This document shows, in pieces, positions 25,861-33,964 of a DNA stretch of 36,551 bases. How positions within the stretch are numbered: position 1 is the first letter of the stretch; every line of letters begins with the position of its first letter. Origin of the DNA: Clostridiaceae bacterium (GTDB lineage Bacteria; Bacillota; Clostridia; UBA1212; DUPL01); assembly GCA_012838385.1 (NCBI GenBank), contig DUPL01000009.1:1-36551 (forward strand). Reading direction: 5' to 3'. The notes beneath the pieces were generated by a model. That model made no database searches, was not told where the DNA came from, and worked only from the letters and a program-made list of their open reading frames with translations. A program made the position numbers and the translations under genes.

Positions 25861-26925
25861 ATGCTGTACACAGACCTTAAGAAAAAGTACTTTATACACA
25901 AGCTGGTAATATTCGCAGTACTTGTTTTTGTCTGCATACTTTCAATAACAATTGGCATAGCCAAAATTGATGCCGTTGATACTGTAAGGATTCTTGCATC
26001 AAAGATACCGGTTATAGGAAAGAATGTGAATGTAGACAATATTCCGTCTTCCGCAAAGGCAATCATTCTTAATATTCGTGCTCCCAGGATTGTAATGGCG
26101 GTGTTTGTAGGCATGGGTCTTTCTTTATCCGGTGCTGTGTATCAGGGTATGTTCAAAAACCAGATGGCGGACCCTTACGTTCTCGGAATTTCTTCAGGGG
26201 CTGCCTTTTTTGCTTCCATTGCCATTGTATTTTTCAGTGGCTTGCGCATAGGTGTTTTAGGCAGTGTTTACATATTTGCATTCATTGGAAGCGTTCTTAC
26301 TACAATTCTTGTATACATGATAAGCAGAACAGGTGGAAGGCTTCCTGCGGCAACGCTTTTGCTGACAGGTGTGGCTTTTCATTTTCTAATGTCTGCAGGA
26401 ATTAATTTTCTACTAATGTTCAATAGGGAAATGGCGGACAGAGTGGTACTTTGGAACATGGGAAGTTTCTCAAACTCATCCTGGACCAGTGTAGCCATTA
26501 CCGTTCCAGTAGTTGTGGTATGCTCAATAATTATCATCTTTAATGCCAAGAATCTTAACATTCTTTCCGTGGACGAGCCTACGGCAAAATCACTGGGTGT
26601 GGATGTGGAAAGAAACAAGACCATGATGCTTGTAGTTACCGCACTTATAGTGGCGGTTTGCGTGTCTTCCTGCGGTGTTGTGGGTTTTGTAGGACTTGTC
26701 ATACCTCATATTACGCGAATACTATATAGGCCGGACCACAGGGTACTGCTTCCGTTTTCTGCCTTGTTTGGGTCTTTGTTTCTGGTTCTGTGCGATCTGG
26801 TTGCTAGAAACCTTTTAAACTGGTTGAGGGGATTTTCCAGCGAGATGCCTGTTGGTGCAATAACTTCAGCTTTTGGGGCGCCTTTCTTCATATGGCTGCT
26901 TATAAAGAAAAAAAGAAATGTTTGA
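25861..26925 (+). CDS. FecCD/BtuC-family ABC transporter permease
   Basis: A 354-residue inner-membrane permease for iron-siderophore, heme or cobalamin import. About ten hydrophobic helices are visible. Family motifs are present: IRAPRIVMAVFVGMGLSLSG, YQGMFKNQMADPYVLGISSG near the N-terminus, LNILSVDEPTAKSLGVDVER (coupling helix region) and GVVGFVGLVIPHITRILYRP with DHRVLLP. AGAAGGA lies 5 bp before the ATG. The ATPase gene follows 12 bp later. No substrate-binding lipoprotein is adjacent, so the substrate cannot be deduced; TonB is not expected in a Gram-positive. Confidence 0.94.
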   Translation: MLYTDLKKKYFIHKLVIFAVLVFVCILSITIGIAKIDAVDTVRILASKIPVIGKNVNVDNIPSSAKAIILNIRAPRIVMAVFVGMGLSLSGAVYQGMFKNQMADPYVLGISSGAAFFASIAIVFFSGLRIGVLGSVYIFAFIGSVLTTILVYMISRTGGRLPAATLLLTGVAFHFLMSAGINFLLMFNREMADRVVLWNMGSFSNSSWTSVAITVPVVVVCSIIIIFNAKNLNILSVDEPTAKSLGVDVERNKTMMLVVTALIVAVCVSSCGVVGFVGLVIPHITRILYRPDHRVLLPFSALFGSLFLVLCDLVARNLLNWLRGFSSEMPVGAITSAFGAPFFIWLLIKKKRNV

Positions 26926-26937
26926 GTGGAGGATTGT

Positions 26938-27714
26938 ATGTCCATACTAAGTGTTGCCAATGTTTCCTTTTCTTATGGAGAATACGAGGTTTTGAAAAAC
27001 ATAGATGCTGATTTTGAGGAAGGTAAGCTCTATGTAATCCTTGGGCCTAATGGCTCGGGCAAAACAACACTACTCAACTGTATAATGTCAAATCTGGCCT
27101 GGTACTCAGGTATCATTCGTCTTAAAGGACAGGATGTAAAGAAGATGACAAGCAGGGAGAGAGCCAGATTGATTTCCTATGTCCCACAGAATACTGTAAT
27201 TGATTTTGAATTCACCGCCAGAGAAATAGTTCTTATGGGAAGGAGCCCGTATTTAAGGTTTTTTGAGAATGAAAGTCTTGAGGATGTTAGAATAGCTGAA
27301 GAGTGCATGGCAATGACCAATGTCCTTCATCTCATGGATAAGAACATCAAGGAGATTAGTGGCGGTGAAAGACAAAGAGTCCTGATTGCAAGAGCTTTGT
27401 GCCAGGATACGCCCATCATGGTTCTTGACGAGCCTGCATCCAGCCTTGATATTTATCATGAGATAAATGTAATGGACATATTAAGGAACATTGTAAGGGA
27501 GAAGAGGAGAACTGTAATATGCGTCATGCATGATTTAAATACAGCTGCCAGATATGCAGATTACCTTTACCTTATGAGTAATGGCAACATTGTGGCAAGA
27601 GGAGAAGCAAAAGAGGTTTTCAATAGTGAAAACCTCGAGAAAGTATACTCTGTCAAGAGCGATGTTATTGAAGTTGATGGCAAGAAATATATTGTAATTG
27701 ACAGTATAGTATAA
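26938..27714 (+). CDS. FecE/BtuD-like ABC transporter ATPase
   Basis: The 258-residue cytoplasmic ATPase that powers the permease encoded just upstream. Walker A is GPNGSGKTT (residues about 37-45), the Q loop is VPQNT, the ABC signature is ISGGERQRV, Walker B is PIMVLDEPASSLD, and the switch His is in CVMHDLN. This is the iron-chelate/cobalamin importer subfamily. ATG at 26938 is preferred because GTGGAGG lies 5 bp upstream; GTG at 26926 is itself part of that site. It ends 2 bp from the stop of the convergent unknown gene, with no terminator between. Confidence 0.95.
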   Translation: MSILSVANVSFSYGEYEVLKNIDADFEEGKLYVILGPNGSGKTTLLNCIMSNLAWYSGIIRLKGQDVKKMTSRERARLISYVPQNTVIDFEFTAREIVLMGRSPYLRFFENESLEDVRIAEECMAMTNVLHLMDKNIKEISGGERQRVLIARALCQDTPIMVLDEPASSLDIYHEINVMDILRNIVREKRRTVICVMHDLNTAARYADYLYLMSNGNIVARGEAKEVFNSENLEKVYSVKSDVIEVDGKKYIVIDSIV

Positions 27715-27716
27715 TC

Positions 27717-28562
27717 CTAAATAGCTTTCTTGCCTCCAAAGATCTTCCTTATATCTTCATATTCATGATTCTTAAATTCAAAAAACAGATTGTAATTATC
27801 GTCCTTGAGTTCTACAATTATGGATTCAGGCCTTATTTTTCCGCCACCGGGATTTGGAACTCTTTTTGAGTAATTGACATATTCTCCAAAGGAAACCACA
27901 TCGTCCTTGTGGCAAATGATTTCTCCGAAAGGATCTTCAAAATCCGCATCATAGAAGACAATCTGACCGTCCTCTTCCTTCAGATAGAATCTTCTCTTTG
28001 GCTGTGGAAAAACACCTGGGATTGTTGATATCATTTTGCACAGAATGTTGTCAGGATTGTTTACATTTGACAGTTTGTCGTTAATCTGGCGTAGTGCTGT
28101 AAGGTAGGTGAAATCCGTCTGCCTGCTCATGAGACCTGACACCTTTCTTGCCAATTCAAGAGCATGTATTTTTTCAGGAAGACTGTGATACTCAAGCATT
28201 TCGAAGAAGGCTTCTTTCTTTTTGTCTTTTTCTTGTGTTTTAGAACCGCTCATGTGTTGTTTGTATAGTTTTTCGCTTTTCATATGTTTTGAAATAATGT
28301 AAGCTATGATACCCGCACACAGAGAGGCAAGGGTATACCACAGTGCAGGATTTCTGTCTGCCGAGCTATCGTATTTTGCTGTCAAAAAAAACATTCCTGC
28401 CAGCAATATCATACTAATGACACTGAAAATCGTTACTATTGTATCCGGTGGTGTTACATGTACCGTTACGGCAGTCTTTGTATATGCGCTCTCAAATGAG
28501 CTTTCAATAATTCTTTTTGGTTCAATATCATATTTCTCAGTAGTGTTTTGTACTTTTATCAT
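27717..28562 (-). CDS. Two-TM membrane protein, unknown
   Basis: Not recognised. From the ATG at 28562 (GGGAG 6 bp upstream; earlier in-frame starts lack a site) it has 281 residues. An N-terminal soluble part of about 35 residues contains AVTVHVTPPD. Two helices follow (TIVTIFSVISMILLAGMFFL and LWYTLASLCAGIIAYII) with a short loop. A long charged C-terminal cytoplasmic region (about 190 residues) has helices with LEYHSLPEKIHALELARKV and a beta-rich end (RRFYLKEEDGQIVFYDADF, IICHKDDVVSFGEYV, IIVELKDDNYNLFFEF) resembling a PH-like fold. Its promoter lies between repeats of TGCATAAAA. Confidence 0.7.
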   Translation of the reverse strand: MIKVQNTTEKYDIEPKRIIESSFESAYTKTAVTVHVTPPDTIVTIFSVISMILLAGMFFLTAKYDSSADRNPALWYTLASLCAGIIAYIISKHMKSEKLYKQHMSGSKTQEKDKKKEAFFEMLEYHSLPEKIHALELARKVSGLMSRQTDFTYLTALRQINDKLSNVNNPDNILCKMISTIPGVFPQPKRRFYLKEEDGQIVFYDADFEDPFGEIICHKDDVVSFGEYVNYSKRVPNPGGGKIRPESIIVELKDDNYNLFFEFKNHEYEDIRKIFGGKKAI

Positions 28563-28606
28563 AAATGTCTCCCGTTGTTGTATTAGTGCATAAAACTGCA
28601 TTTTTG

Positions 28607-28635
28607 AGTATACCACACACAGCATTTTTATGCAA
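28607..28635 (-). promoter_or_regulatory. Promoter of the two-TM protein gene
   Basis: On the minus strand TTGCAT (28630-28635), 17 bp, and an extended -10 TGG-TATACT (28607-28612). The -35 box is inside the 22-bp palindrome at 28625-28646. Confidence 0.7.
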
Positions 28636-28646
28636 TTGCATAAAAA
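28625..28646. promoter_or_regulatory. 22-bp palindrome over the -35 box (candidate operator)
   Basis: TTTTTATGCAATTGCATAAA plus AA is a perfect palindrome. The words GCATAAAA (28588-28595, 28638-28645) and GCATTTTT (28598-28605, 28622-28629) each occur twice, on both sides of the -10 box, which suggests cooperative binding by one regulator. Confidence 0.5.
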
Positions 28647-28678
28647 AGAAAGGAGCTGACGCTTAGTGCGACAGCCCC
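28642..28678 (-). terminator. Intrinsic terminator after the lectin-like lipoprotein
   Basis: On the minus strand GGGGCTGTCGC (28668-28678) pairs with GCGTCAGCTCC (28652-28662), with one mismatch and one G-U pair, followed by TTTCTTTTTT (28642-28651). It lies 11 bp past the stop. Confidence 0.9.
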
Positions 28679-28689
28679 TATCTCTTTAA

Positions 28690-29580
28690 TTATTTTGCTT
28701 TTACATATACATTATCAACAGTAGCCTGTGAAATGTGATTGAATAGAACAAAGTGATTTGACATGTTGTTAGCACTGTAGTCCTGTGATTCATCCAGCAG
28801 ATTGCCTTCCGCATCATAACTTCTTACCATGCCATCGTCATCAAAATCAGCACGGAGGAAAAGAGTTTCATTTCCATCCTGATCGACAATATAGAAGAAG
28901 GCCTGTTTTCCTGTATCAACACAAGCTATTGTATGTGGTTCGTTGAAGCATACACCCACATCAACCGAGAATTTGCCAGCAGGCCAGATACCTTTGGAAG
29001 CACTGCCGGTAGGATAAACCAAAACCTTGTCTCCTTGAGAGAATGAGACCCAATATCCATCATCAGAAGTTGGGTTTAGTGATGGATTGTTGACACGTAC
29101 ACCAAGCATTACACCCATCCAGGAGCCTGTACCTGGCTTTGCTTCGTTTGTTTCATTCCAAGCGGATACATCAGCCCAGAATTCATACTGGAAGTAGGAA
29201 TCGTAATCCAGTTCCATTGGACTGTAGTTGAAAAGCTCGGCAGGACGATAACACTTAAGCATTCCATCGGAGAAAATATCCAAATCTCCGGTAAATGTGC
29301 TGAGGAAATCTGCTGCATATGTATTGTCATCAAAATTGTCCTCAAACAGTATTTCTGCATCCTCGTACAATTTGCCTGCTATTGGTGTTGGCGTTGGTTC
29401 TGGAGTTTCTGTAGGCTCAGGTGTTGCAGTTGGTTCCGCTGTTGGCGTTCCTTCAGAAGGCGCTTCAGTTGTTTCAGGTTTTTTGGTTGGATCCGGCTCT
29501 TGTGCATCATTGCATGCTACTGCTATTAGAGCAAAAGATACTACCAAACAAAGTAGTAATACAAGTTTTCCTTTCGACAT
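28690..29580 (-). CDS. Lipoprotein with concanavalin/LamG-like domain
   Basis: A 296-residue exported lipoprotein: signal with lipobox IAVAC, a Thr/Pro/Glu-rich linker (TPEPTETPEPTPTP) of about 50 residues, and one beta-sandwich domain (about 75-296). That domain reads EILFEDNFDD, YFQYEFWADVSAW, GSWMGVMLGVRV, YWVSFSQGDKVLVY, HTIACVDTGKQAFFYIVD, VLFNHISQATVDNVYVKA and resembles the LamG/3-keto-disaccharide hydrolase-like sandwich. Carbohydrate binding is plausible, but no catalytic site is visible. The ATG at 29580 has AAAGGGA 8 bp upstream; two longer in-frame starts do not. It is similar in design to the surface protein at the left edge. Confidence 0.8.
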   Translation of the reverse strand: MSKGKLVLLLCLVVSFALIAVACNDAQEPDPTKKPETTEAPSEGTPTAEPTATPEPTETPEPTPTPIAGKLYEDAEILFEDNFDDNTYAADFLSTFTGDLDIFSDGMLKCYRPAELFNYSPMELDYDSYFQYEFWADVSAWNETNEAKPGTGSWMGVMLGVRVNNPSLNPTSDDGYWVSFSQGDKVLVYPTGSASKGIWPAGKFSVDVGVCFNEPHTIACVDTGKQAFFYIVDQDGNETLFLRADFDDDGMVRSYDAEGNLLDESQDYSANNMSNHFVLFNHISQATVDNVYVKAK

Positions 29581-29633
29581 GTGAACATCCCTTTCATTAG
29601 TATAATCTAATATATTTTTACTAAAATATAGTA

Positions 29634-29662
29634 TTTTTAACATTAAAACAGCAGAATGTCAA
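29634..29662 (-). promoter_or_regulatory. Promoter of the lectin-like lipoprotein gene
   Basis: Minus strand TTGACA (29657-29662) and TAAAAA (29634-29639), 17 bp apart. The -10 is weak; alternative -10 boxes lie nearby in this AT-rich stretch. Apart from this and the pilD promoter, 29581-29826 holds nothing I can identify. Confidence 0.4.
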
Positions 29663-29759
29663 CAATTATTTTAAATAATGCAGTGTGATATCTGCTATTT
29701 TTTTTAGGGATGTATCGCTGAACGATGAACAGCCTCTTTCTTTCTCATATTTTTTTGCG

Positions 29760-29788
29760 TTGGTAAAATCAACACAGTGGTGTATAAT
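29760..29788 (+). promoter_or_regulatory. Promoter of the prepilin peptidase gene
   Basis: TTGGTA (29760-29765) and TATAAT (29783-29788) are 17 bp apart, about 39 bp before the proposed start. Confidence 0.55.
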
Positions 29789-29826
29789 ACACTTGTTATT
29801 AATCAATTTGTTGGAGGAGATGCACA

Positions 29827-30606
29827 CTGGACCTATCTTTCATGCCTTTTGCTTTTCATGCAATTTGCCTTGCCTATTGGTTTGTCGTGGGTGCTGTGAT
29901 TGGCAGCTTCCTGAATGTATGTATTTACAGGATTCCCAATAAGGAATCCATTGTCAAAGGAGCTTCTCATTGCACCACTTGTGGGGAAAAGATAACGAAG
30001 AGGGATCTTGTTCCCATAATCAGCTATTTTGTTCTACGAGGAAGGTGCAGATCCTGCAAGGCTCCTTTTTCCATACGCTATGCTTTGGTTGAGTTCCTTA
30101 CAGGAATTCTGTTTGTATTGTGCGCGTTGAAGTTCAAATACACTGTCGAGACGATTCTAATGTCCCTGTTTCTTGGAGCTCTCATTGTCATGACATTTAT
30201 AGATATCGATACAATGACAATACCGGATTCCATACATATTGTCATCTTGATTATTGGAATTGTGCTGGCCTTTGTATCCGACATGCCGCTTTTGGAGAGA
30301 ATTATTGGGTTCTTTTCAGTCAGCTTCATACTTTTTTTGGCCTCAGTTCTTTCCAAAGGAGGTATTGGAGGAGGAGATATAAAGCTTATGGCCGTTTCGG
30401 GATTTGTGCTGGGATACAAGCTTAGTGTTGTTGGATTTTTTATTGGTGCGGTGCTGGCTTCGATTTTTGGCATAGTTGTTTCAAAAGGAAAAAGAGAGAA
30501 CCTAAAGAGAAAGATTCCTTTGGGTCCTTTTCTGGCTGTAGGAATGACTGTTTCAATATTTGTGGGAAAGTACATTGTAGACTGGTATCTGGGGCTTGTA
30601 TTGTAA
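29827..30606 (+). CDS. Type IV prepilin peptidase (A24), apparent CTG start
   Basis: A polytopic membrane aspartyl protease that cleaves type IV prepilin-like leaders and, in bifunctional members, methylates the new N-terminus. Motifs: GAVIGSFLNVCIYRIPNKES, the paired cysteines CTTC and CRSC of the methylase zinc site, the first Asp in IDIDTMTIPD and the second in GGGDIKLM. About seven helices are visible. The only good ribosome site, GGAGGAG (29813-29819), is 7 bp before CTG 29827; the first in-frame ATG (29842) is 22 bp away. An ATG at 29820 is in another frame. With CTG the protein has 259 residues and a normal N-terminus. No pilin or pilus assembly gene is in the window. Confidence 0.85.
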   Translation: MDLSFMPFAFHAICLAYWFVVGAVIGSFLNVCIYRIPNKESIVKGASHCTTCGEKITKRDLVPIISYFVLRGRCRSCKAPFSIRYALVEFLTGILFVLCALKFKYTVETILMSLFLGALIVMTFIDIDTMTIPDSIHIVILIIGIVLAFVSDMPLLERIIGFFSVSFILFLASVLSKGGIGGGDIKLMAVSGFVLGYKLSVVGFFIGAVLASIFGIVVSKGKRENLKRKIPLGPFLAVGMTVSIFVGKYIVDWYLGLVL

Positions 30607-30666
30607 GAAAGGGTTAGAAAAGCTTCACATTTGTGAAAGAGTCTGGTAATTTTCTTTTAAATGAAA

Positions 30667-30672
30667 TATAAT
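30667..30672 (+). promoter_or_regulatory. -10 box of the GT2-GtrA gene
   Basis: TATAAT at 30667-30672 has only a weak -35 (TGGTAA, 30644-30649, 17 bp). The leader to the ATG at 30738 (about 60 bases) contains GAGCTCA (30708-30714) that can pair with TGAGCT (30727-30732) and so cover the ribosome site. Confidence 0.4.
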
Positions 30673-30737
30673 GTAGGTGTGTCTCATCTTCTACTAAACG
30701 TGGCAGAGAGCTCAATAAGAAAAAGGTGAGCTTTTAG

Positions 30738-31760
30738 ATGAAAAGTGTAGTTTTAATTCCAGCTTACAAACCTGGTGAAAAGTTTGTTGTGTTTTTGCAT
30801 GAACTTTTCAAATTGAATCACAAAGTTGTAGTAGTAAATGACGGAAGTGGAGAAGAATACGACAGGTATTTTGAAACAGCTTCCAGGTTGGGAGCTGTTG
30901 TTTTAGTTCATGAGGAAAACAAGGGAAAAGGAAGAGCCTTGAAAACAGGGTTGAAGTATGTTTTAGACAACATGCCCGATGTGGATTTTGTTGTAACAGC
31001 TGACTGCGATGGCCAACATACTCCGAAAGATATTCAAAAGGTTATAGATTCCGGCAGGGAAAACCCAAATACCATTATTCTTGGAGGAAGGTTTAGCGGA
31101 AAAGGGGACAAGGTTCCCAGAAGATCCGTGCTGGGAAATACTGTAACCAGGTGGGTTTTCAGACTTGCAACCGGTCTTCCCATAAAGGATACGCAGACAG
31201 GATTAAGAGGCCTGCCCAGGTTCCTAATCCCAAAACTTGTGGAACTGAAGGGGGAGAGGTTTGAGTACGAGATGAACATGCTTCTTTACCTCAAGGAGTG
31301 GTCCGTTCCATTTCTTGAAATACCCATCAGCACGATATATTATGACAATAATGCAGGGTCACATTTCAACACTTTCAGGGATGCATGGAGGATTTTCAAG
31401 CAGATAGTGAGTTTTCTACTGGTGGCAATTTTGTCGCTTATTATAGACTATTCGCTTTTCAAAGTGTTTTCCTTGTTAGGAATATGGATTCCTTTGTGCT
31501 ATGTTTTTGCAAGGATAATATCATCCATATTCAATTTTGCAATGAATGCCCGATTTGTTTTCAAGAACCAGGACAAGAAAGTTATTCTCAAATACTATCT
31601 TGTGGCGTTTTTCATCATGATTGCAGGAGCAGGTGGAACAAACCTGTTTGCAAGCCTGGGCATTCCAGAAATTCTGTCAAAGATAATGATCGATCTTCCG
31701 TTGTTTTTTGCAAGCTACATACTGCAAAGAGAGTTTGTTTTCAAAAAGAAGATGTTTTAG
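30738..31760 (+). CDS. Polyprenyl-phosphate-type glycosyltransferase fused to a GtrA domain
   Basis: A 340-residue membrane protein. Residues 1 to about 215 are a GT-A family 2 transferase of the dolichol-phosphate mannosyltransferase type: VVLIPAYKPGE, VVVNDGSGEEY, KGKGRALKTGLKYVL, the metal-binding DCD in TADCDGQH and TGLPIKDTQTGLRG. Residues about 220-340 are a GtrA-like domain of four helices (IVSFLLVAILSLIIDYSLF to DLPLFFASYILQREFVFK). Such fusions probably make and flip an undecaprenyl-phosphate sugar for modification of wall polymers. AAGGTGAG lies 7 bp before the ATG. Its stop overlaps that of the convergent ATPase gene by 3 bp. Confidence 0.93.
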   Translation: MKSVVLIPAYKPGEKFVVFLHELFKLNHKVVVVNDGSGEEYDRYFETASRLGAVVLVHEENKGKGRALKTGLKYVLDNMPDVDFVVTADCDGQHTPKDIQKVIDSGRENPNTIILGGRFSGKGDKVPRRSVLGNTVTRWVFRLATGLPIKDTQTGLRGLPRFLIPKLVELKGERFEYEMNMLLYLKEWSVPFLEIPISTIYYDNNAGSHFNTFRDAWRIFKQIVSFLLVAILSLIIDYSLFKVFSLLGIWIPLCYVFARIISSIFNFAMNARFVFKNQDKKVILKYYLVAFFIMIAGAGGTNLFASLGIPEILSKIMIDLPLFFASYILQREFVFKKKMF

Positions 31761-32440
31761 AAATCATCCTCTCTTGACCAAAGAAGGCTGACGTGTTCTT
31801 TCATCACAAGAACCCTGCCTTCTTTAATATCTTCTTCTTTAAGGGAATCGGCTGTTTTTTCAAAGACCGTATTCAACAACACGGGTACCTTTTTCACGCG
31901 GGACAGTTCCAGAACCTTTTCCATTCCTTCAAGGAACACATCTTTGTCCGTATACTGCAAAAGATTTGAGTTGTTCACCAGCCCCGTTATTTTCAGGGTG
32001 GTGCTTGATTCTATCTCATCATACATTTTTACAGCCTGTTCCAAAGTGCTTGTAAAGGGACGGTTGGGATTTAGGACAAAGTACATAACATAGCCGCCCT
32101 TGTTTATCTCTTCGGCATATCTTGCCACTGCCTTTGCACCCAGGTCATCCCCGCCCACATCCACTACAACGAGTTTGTCCTTGTTTTCCATCAGGGCGCC
32201 CATGGCTGCGGTGAGGGCAGGCACGTCCACGTTGGTGTTTGCAAACAAAGGTACTTCCACATGAATGCCCGCCTTTTTGAGATCTTCCTTTGCATCGGCG
32301 GTTCTGTAGTATGGATTGACTATATCCAGGTCTATAATTGCAATATCCTTGTCAGGATTCTCCTTTTTCAAATTTAGTGCAAAATTTATCGATACTTCCG
32401 TTTTTCCGCTTCCATAATGTCCTACGAATATGTGATTCAT
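31757..32440 (-). CDS. P-loop ATPase/nucleotide-binding protein (MinD/CobQ-like)
   Basis: A 227-residue soluble protein. The N-terminal P-loop is VGHYGSGKTE, followed by VSINFALNLKK. The ADxDxVNPYYR motif (IIDLDIVNPYYRTAD) and Walker B VVVDVGGDD indicate a SIMIBI-class ATPase related to MinD/ParA/CobQ. LVNNSNLLQY and the C-terminus give no further clue. Its partner is unknown. The longer open frame upstream to 32809 is antisense to trkA and is rejected: the ATG at 32440 has AAGGTG 7 bp upstream. The trkA gene is divergent, with a 168-bp gap containing the trkA promoter. Confidence 0.85.
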   Translation of the reverse strand: MNHIFVGHYGSGKTEVSINFALNLKKENPDKDIAIIDLDIVNPYYRTADAKEDLKKAGIHVEVPLFANTNVDVPALTAAMGALMENKDKLVVVDVGGDDLGAKAVARYAEEINKGGYVMYFVLNPNRPFTSTLEQAVKMYDEIESSTTLKITGLVNNSNLLQYTDKDVFLEGMEKVLELSRVKKVPVLLNTVFEKTADSLKEEDIKEGRVLVMKEHVSLLWSREDDF

Positions 32441-32548
32441 ATCTTTCACCTTAAATATTTTTATTTGATTTAACATAAGATATTGTATAACTTTATGTGA
32501 TAAAATACAAATAATTGAAAAGACAGGGGGCTCAAGGTCATGTAGCAC

Positions 32549-32577
32549 TTTACTGGTTATGGCTAAAAGAGTATAAT
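32549..32577 (+). promoter_or_regulatory. trkA promoter
   Basis: TTTACT (32549-32554) and TATAAT (32572-32577) are 17 bp apart; the same pair of boxes occurs at guaA. The leader is about 25 bases, so no ydaO-type (c-di-AMP) riboswitch can lie downstream of this start. Confidence 0.65.
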
Positions 32578-32608
32578 TTCCATGTAAACGTTTTTGGGGG
32601 TTTTTGTT

Positions 32609-33964
32609 TTGAACATTGTTATTGCAGGAATTGGCAAGATGGGTCTTACTTTGGTGGACCATTTGGTTAAGGAAGGACATAATATAACGTGCATAGATAT
32701 TGATCCAAAAGTTGTTGATAATGTGGTCAACGTTTATGATGTGTTTGGCATAGGTGGTAATGGAGTCTCGTGCAATATATTGAAAGAGGCTGGTATAGAA
32801 AAGGCCCAAATATTCATATCAACAACGCATTCGGATGAGCTTAATATTCTCAATTGCATGATAGCAAAGAAAATGGGGGCTATAAATACGATTGCCAGGG
32901 TTAGAAACCCTGAATATGCAATGCAAAGCTCTTTTATGAGAAATGAGTTGGGTATAGGTCTTATGATAAACCCGGAACTTGAAACCGCAAATGAAATATC
33001 CAGGATAATCAGAACGCCCTCGGCTGCGAAAATAGAGACCTTTGGAAAAGGCAGAGTGGAACTTGCCGAGATAAAAATTGAAAGGTCAAACCCTCTTGTT
33101 GACAAAACTCTAAGATCGTTATCAAAGACCTTTGGTGTAAGAGTGTTGATTTGTGCCGTGTATAGAAAAGATGAGGTCTTCATACCTACTGGTGACTTCA
33201 TAATCAGGGAAGGAGATATTGTTCATATAACCGCATCCCATTCCGAGATGTCAGCTTTTTTTAAAGCAATTGGAGTTTACAAGCAGAGAGCAAAGTGCGT
33301 TATTATAGTTGGAGGTAGCAGGATTGCTTACTATCTGGCAAAGCAGCTTGTCGAGAGCAAAATTAATGTTAAGCTGATTGAGAATAGTGAACTAAGAAGT
33401 ATGGAACTGGATGAGGTTTTACCTAAAGTACATGTCGTTTGTGGTGATGGGACGGATCAAAACCTGCTTATCGAGGAAGGACTTGAAGAGGTGGATGCTT
33501 TTGTAGCTTTGACGGGAATAGATGAGGAGAATATAATTGTTTCCTTGTATGCAAAGCAAATCGGCATTCCTACCGTTATTTCAAAAGTTCACAAGACGAA
33601 CCTGTTGGACATGGCAAGAACTCTGAATATTGATAGTGTCATGAGCCCCAGTGCAATAAGTGCCAACTATGTGCTTCAATATGTTCGTGCAAAACAGAAC
33701 GCACAAGGCCACAATGTAAGAACCTTGTATAAAATAGTAAATGGTGAAGTTGAAGCAGTCGAGTTTTTAGCTACGGACAAGTGTAAATTTCTGGGTGTTT
33801 CTTTTAAAGAGTTAAATTTAAAAAGAGACTTGCTTATTGCTTCGATAATAAGAGGAAACAAGGTAATCATACCAAGTGGTAATGATTGCATTGAGCAGGA
33901 TGATATTGTGATTGTTGTTGCCAAGAACCTTATATTAAATGATCTAGAGGATATTTTGCCATGA
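32609..33964 (+). CDS. trkA: Trk K+ transport system peripheral subunit TrkA
   Basis: A 451-residue cytoplasmic regulator of the TrkH channel, near the E. coli length (458). It has two RCK_N/RCK_C pairs. The first Rossmann site is NIVIAGIGKMGLTLVDHL with acidic ribose-binding CIDIDPKVVD; the second is CVIIVGGSRIAYYLAKQL with VKLIENSEL. The TrkA-C lobes are at about residues 140-215 and 370-451. NAD(H) and ATP/ADP control the gate. TTG at 32609 is chosen because GGGGG is 8 bp upstream; the TTG at 32594 overlaps that site. The TGA overlaps trkH (ATGA), so the pair is coupled. Confidence 0.95.
   Translation: MNIVIAGIGKMGLTLVDHLVKEGHNITCIDIDPKVVDNVVNVYDVFGIGGNGVSCNILKEAGIEKAQIFISTTHSDELNILNCMIAKKMGAINTIARVRNPEYAMQSSFMRNELGIGLMINPELETANEISRIIRTPSAAKIETFGKGRVELAEIKIERSNPLVDKTLRSLSKTFGVRVLICAVYRKDEVFIPTGDFIIREGDIVHITASHSEMSAFFKAIGVYKQRAKCVIIVGGSRIAYYLAKQLVESKINVKLIENSELRSMELDEVLPKVHVVCGDGTDQNLLIEEGLEEVDAFVALTGIDEENIIVSLYAKQIGIPTVISKVHKTNLLDMARTLNIDSVMSPSAISANYVLQYVRAKQNAQGHNVRTLYKIVNGEVEAVEFLATDKCKFLGVSFKELNLKRDLLIASIIRGNKVIIPSGNDCIEQDDIVIVVAKNLILNDLEDILP

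Noticed and set aside
32441-32608. c-di-AMP (ydaO) riboswitch before trkA
   Set aside because: The promoter at 32549-32577 leaves about 25 bases, and the conserved ydaO sequences were not seen.
32441-32809. N-terminal extension of the P-loop ATPase gene
   Set aside because: It is antisense to trkA, low in family character and has no ribosome site; the ATG at 32440 has AAGGTG and opens directly with the P-loop strand.
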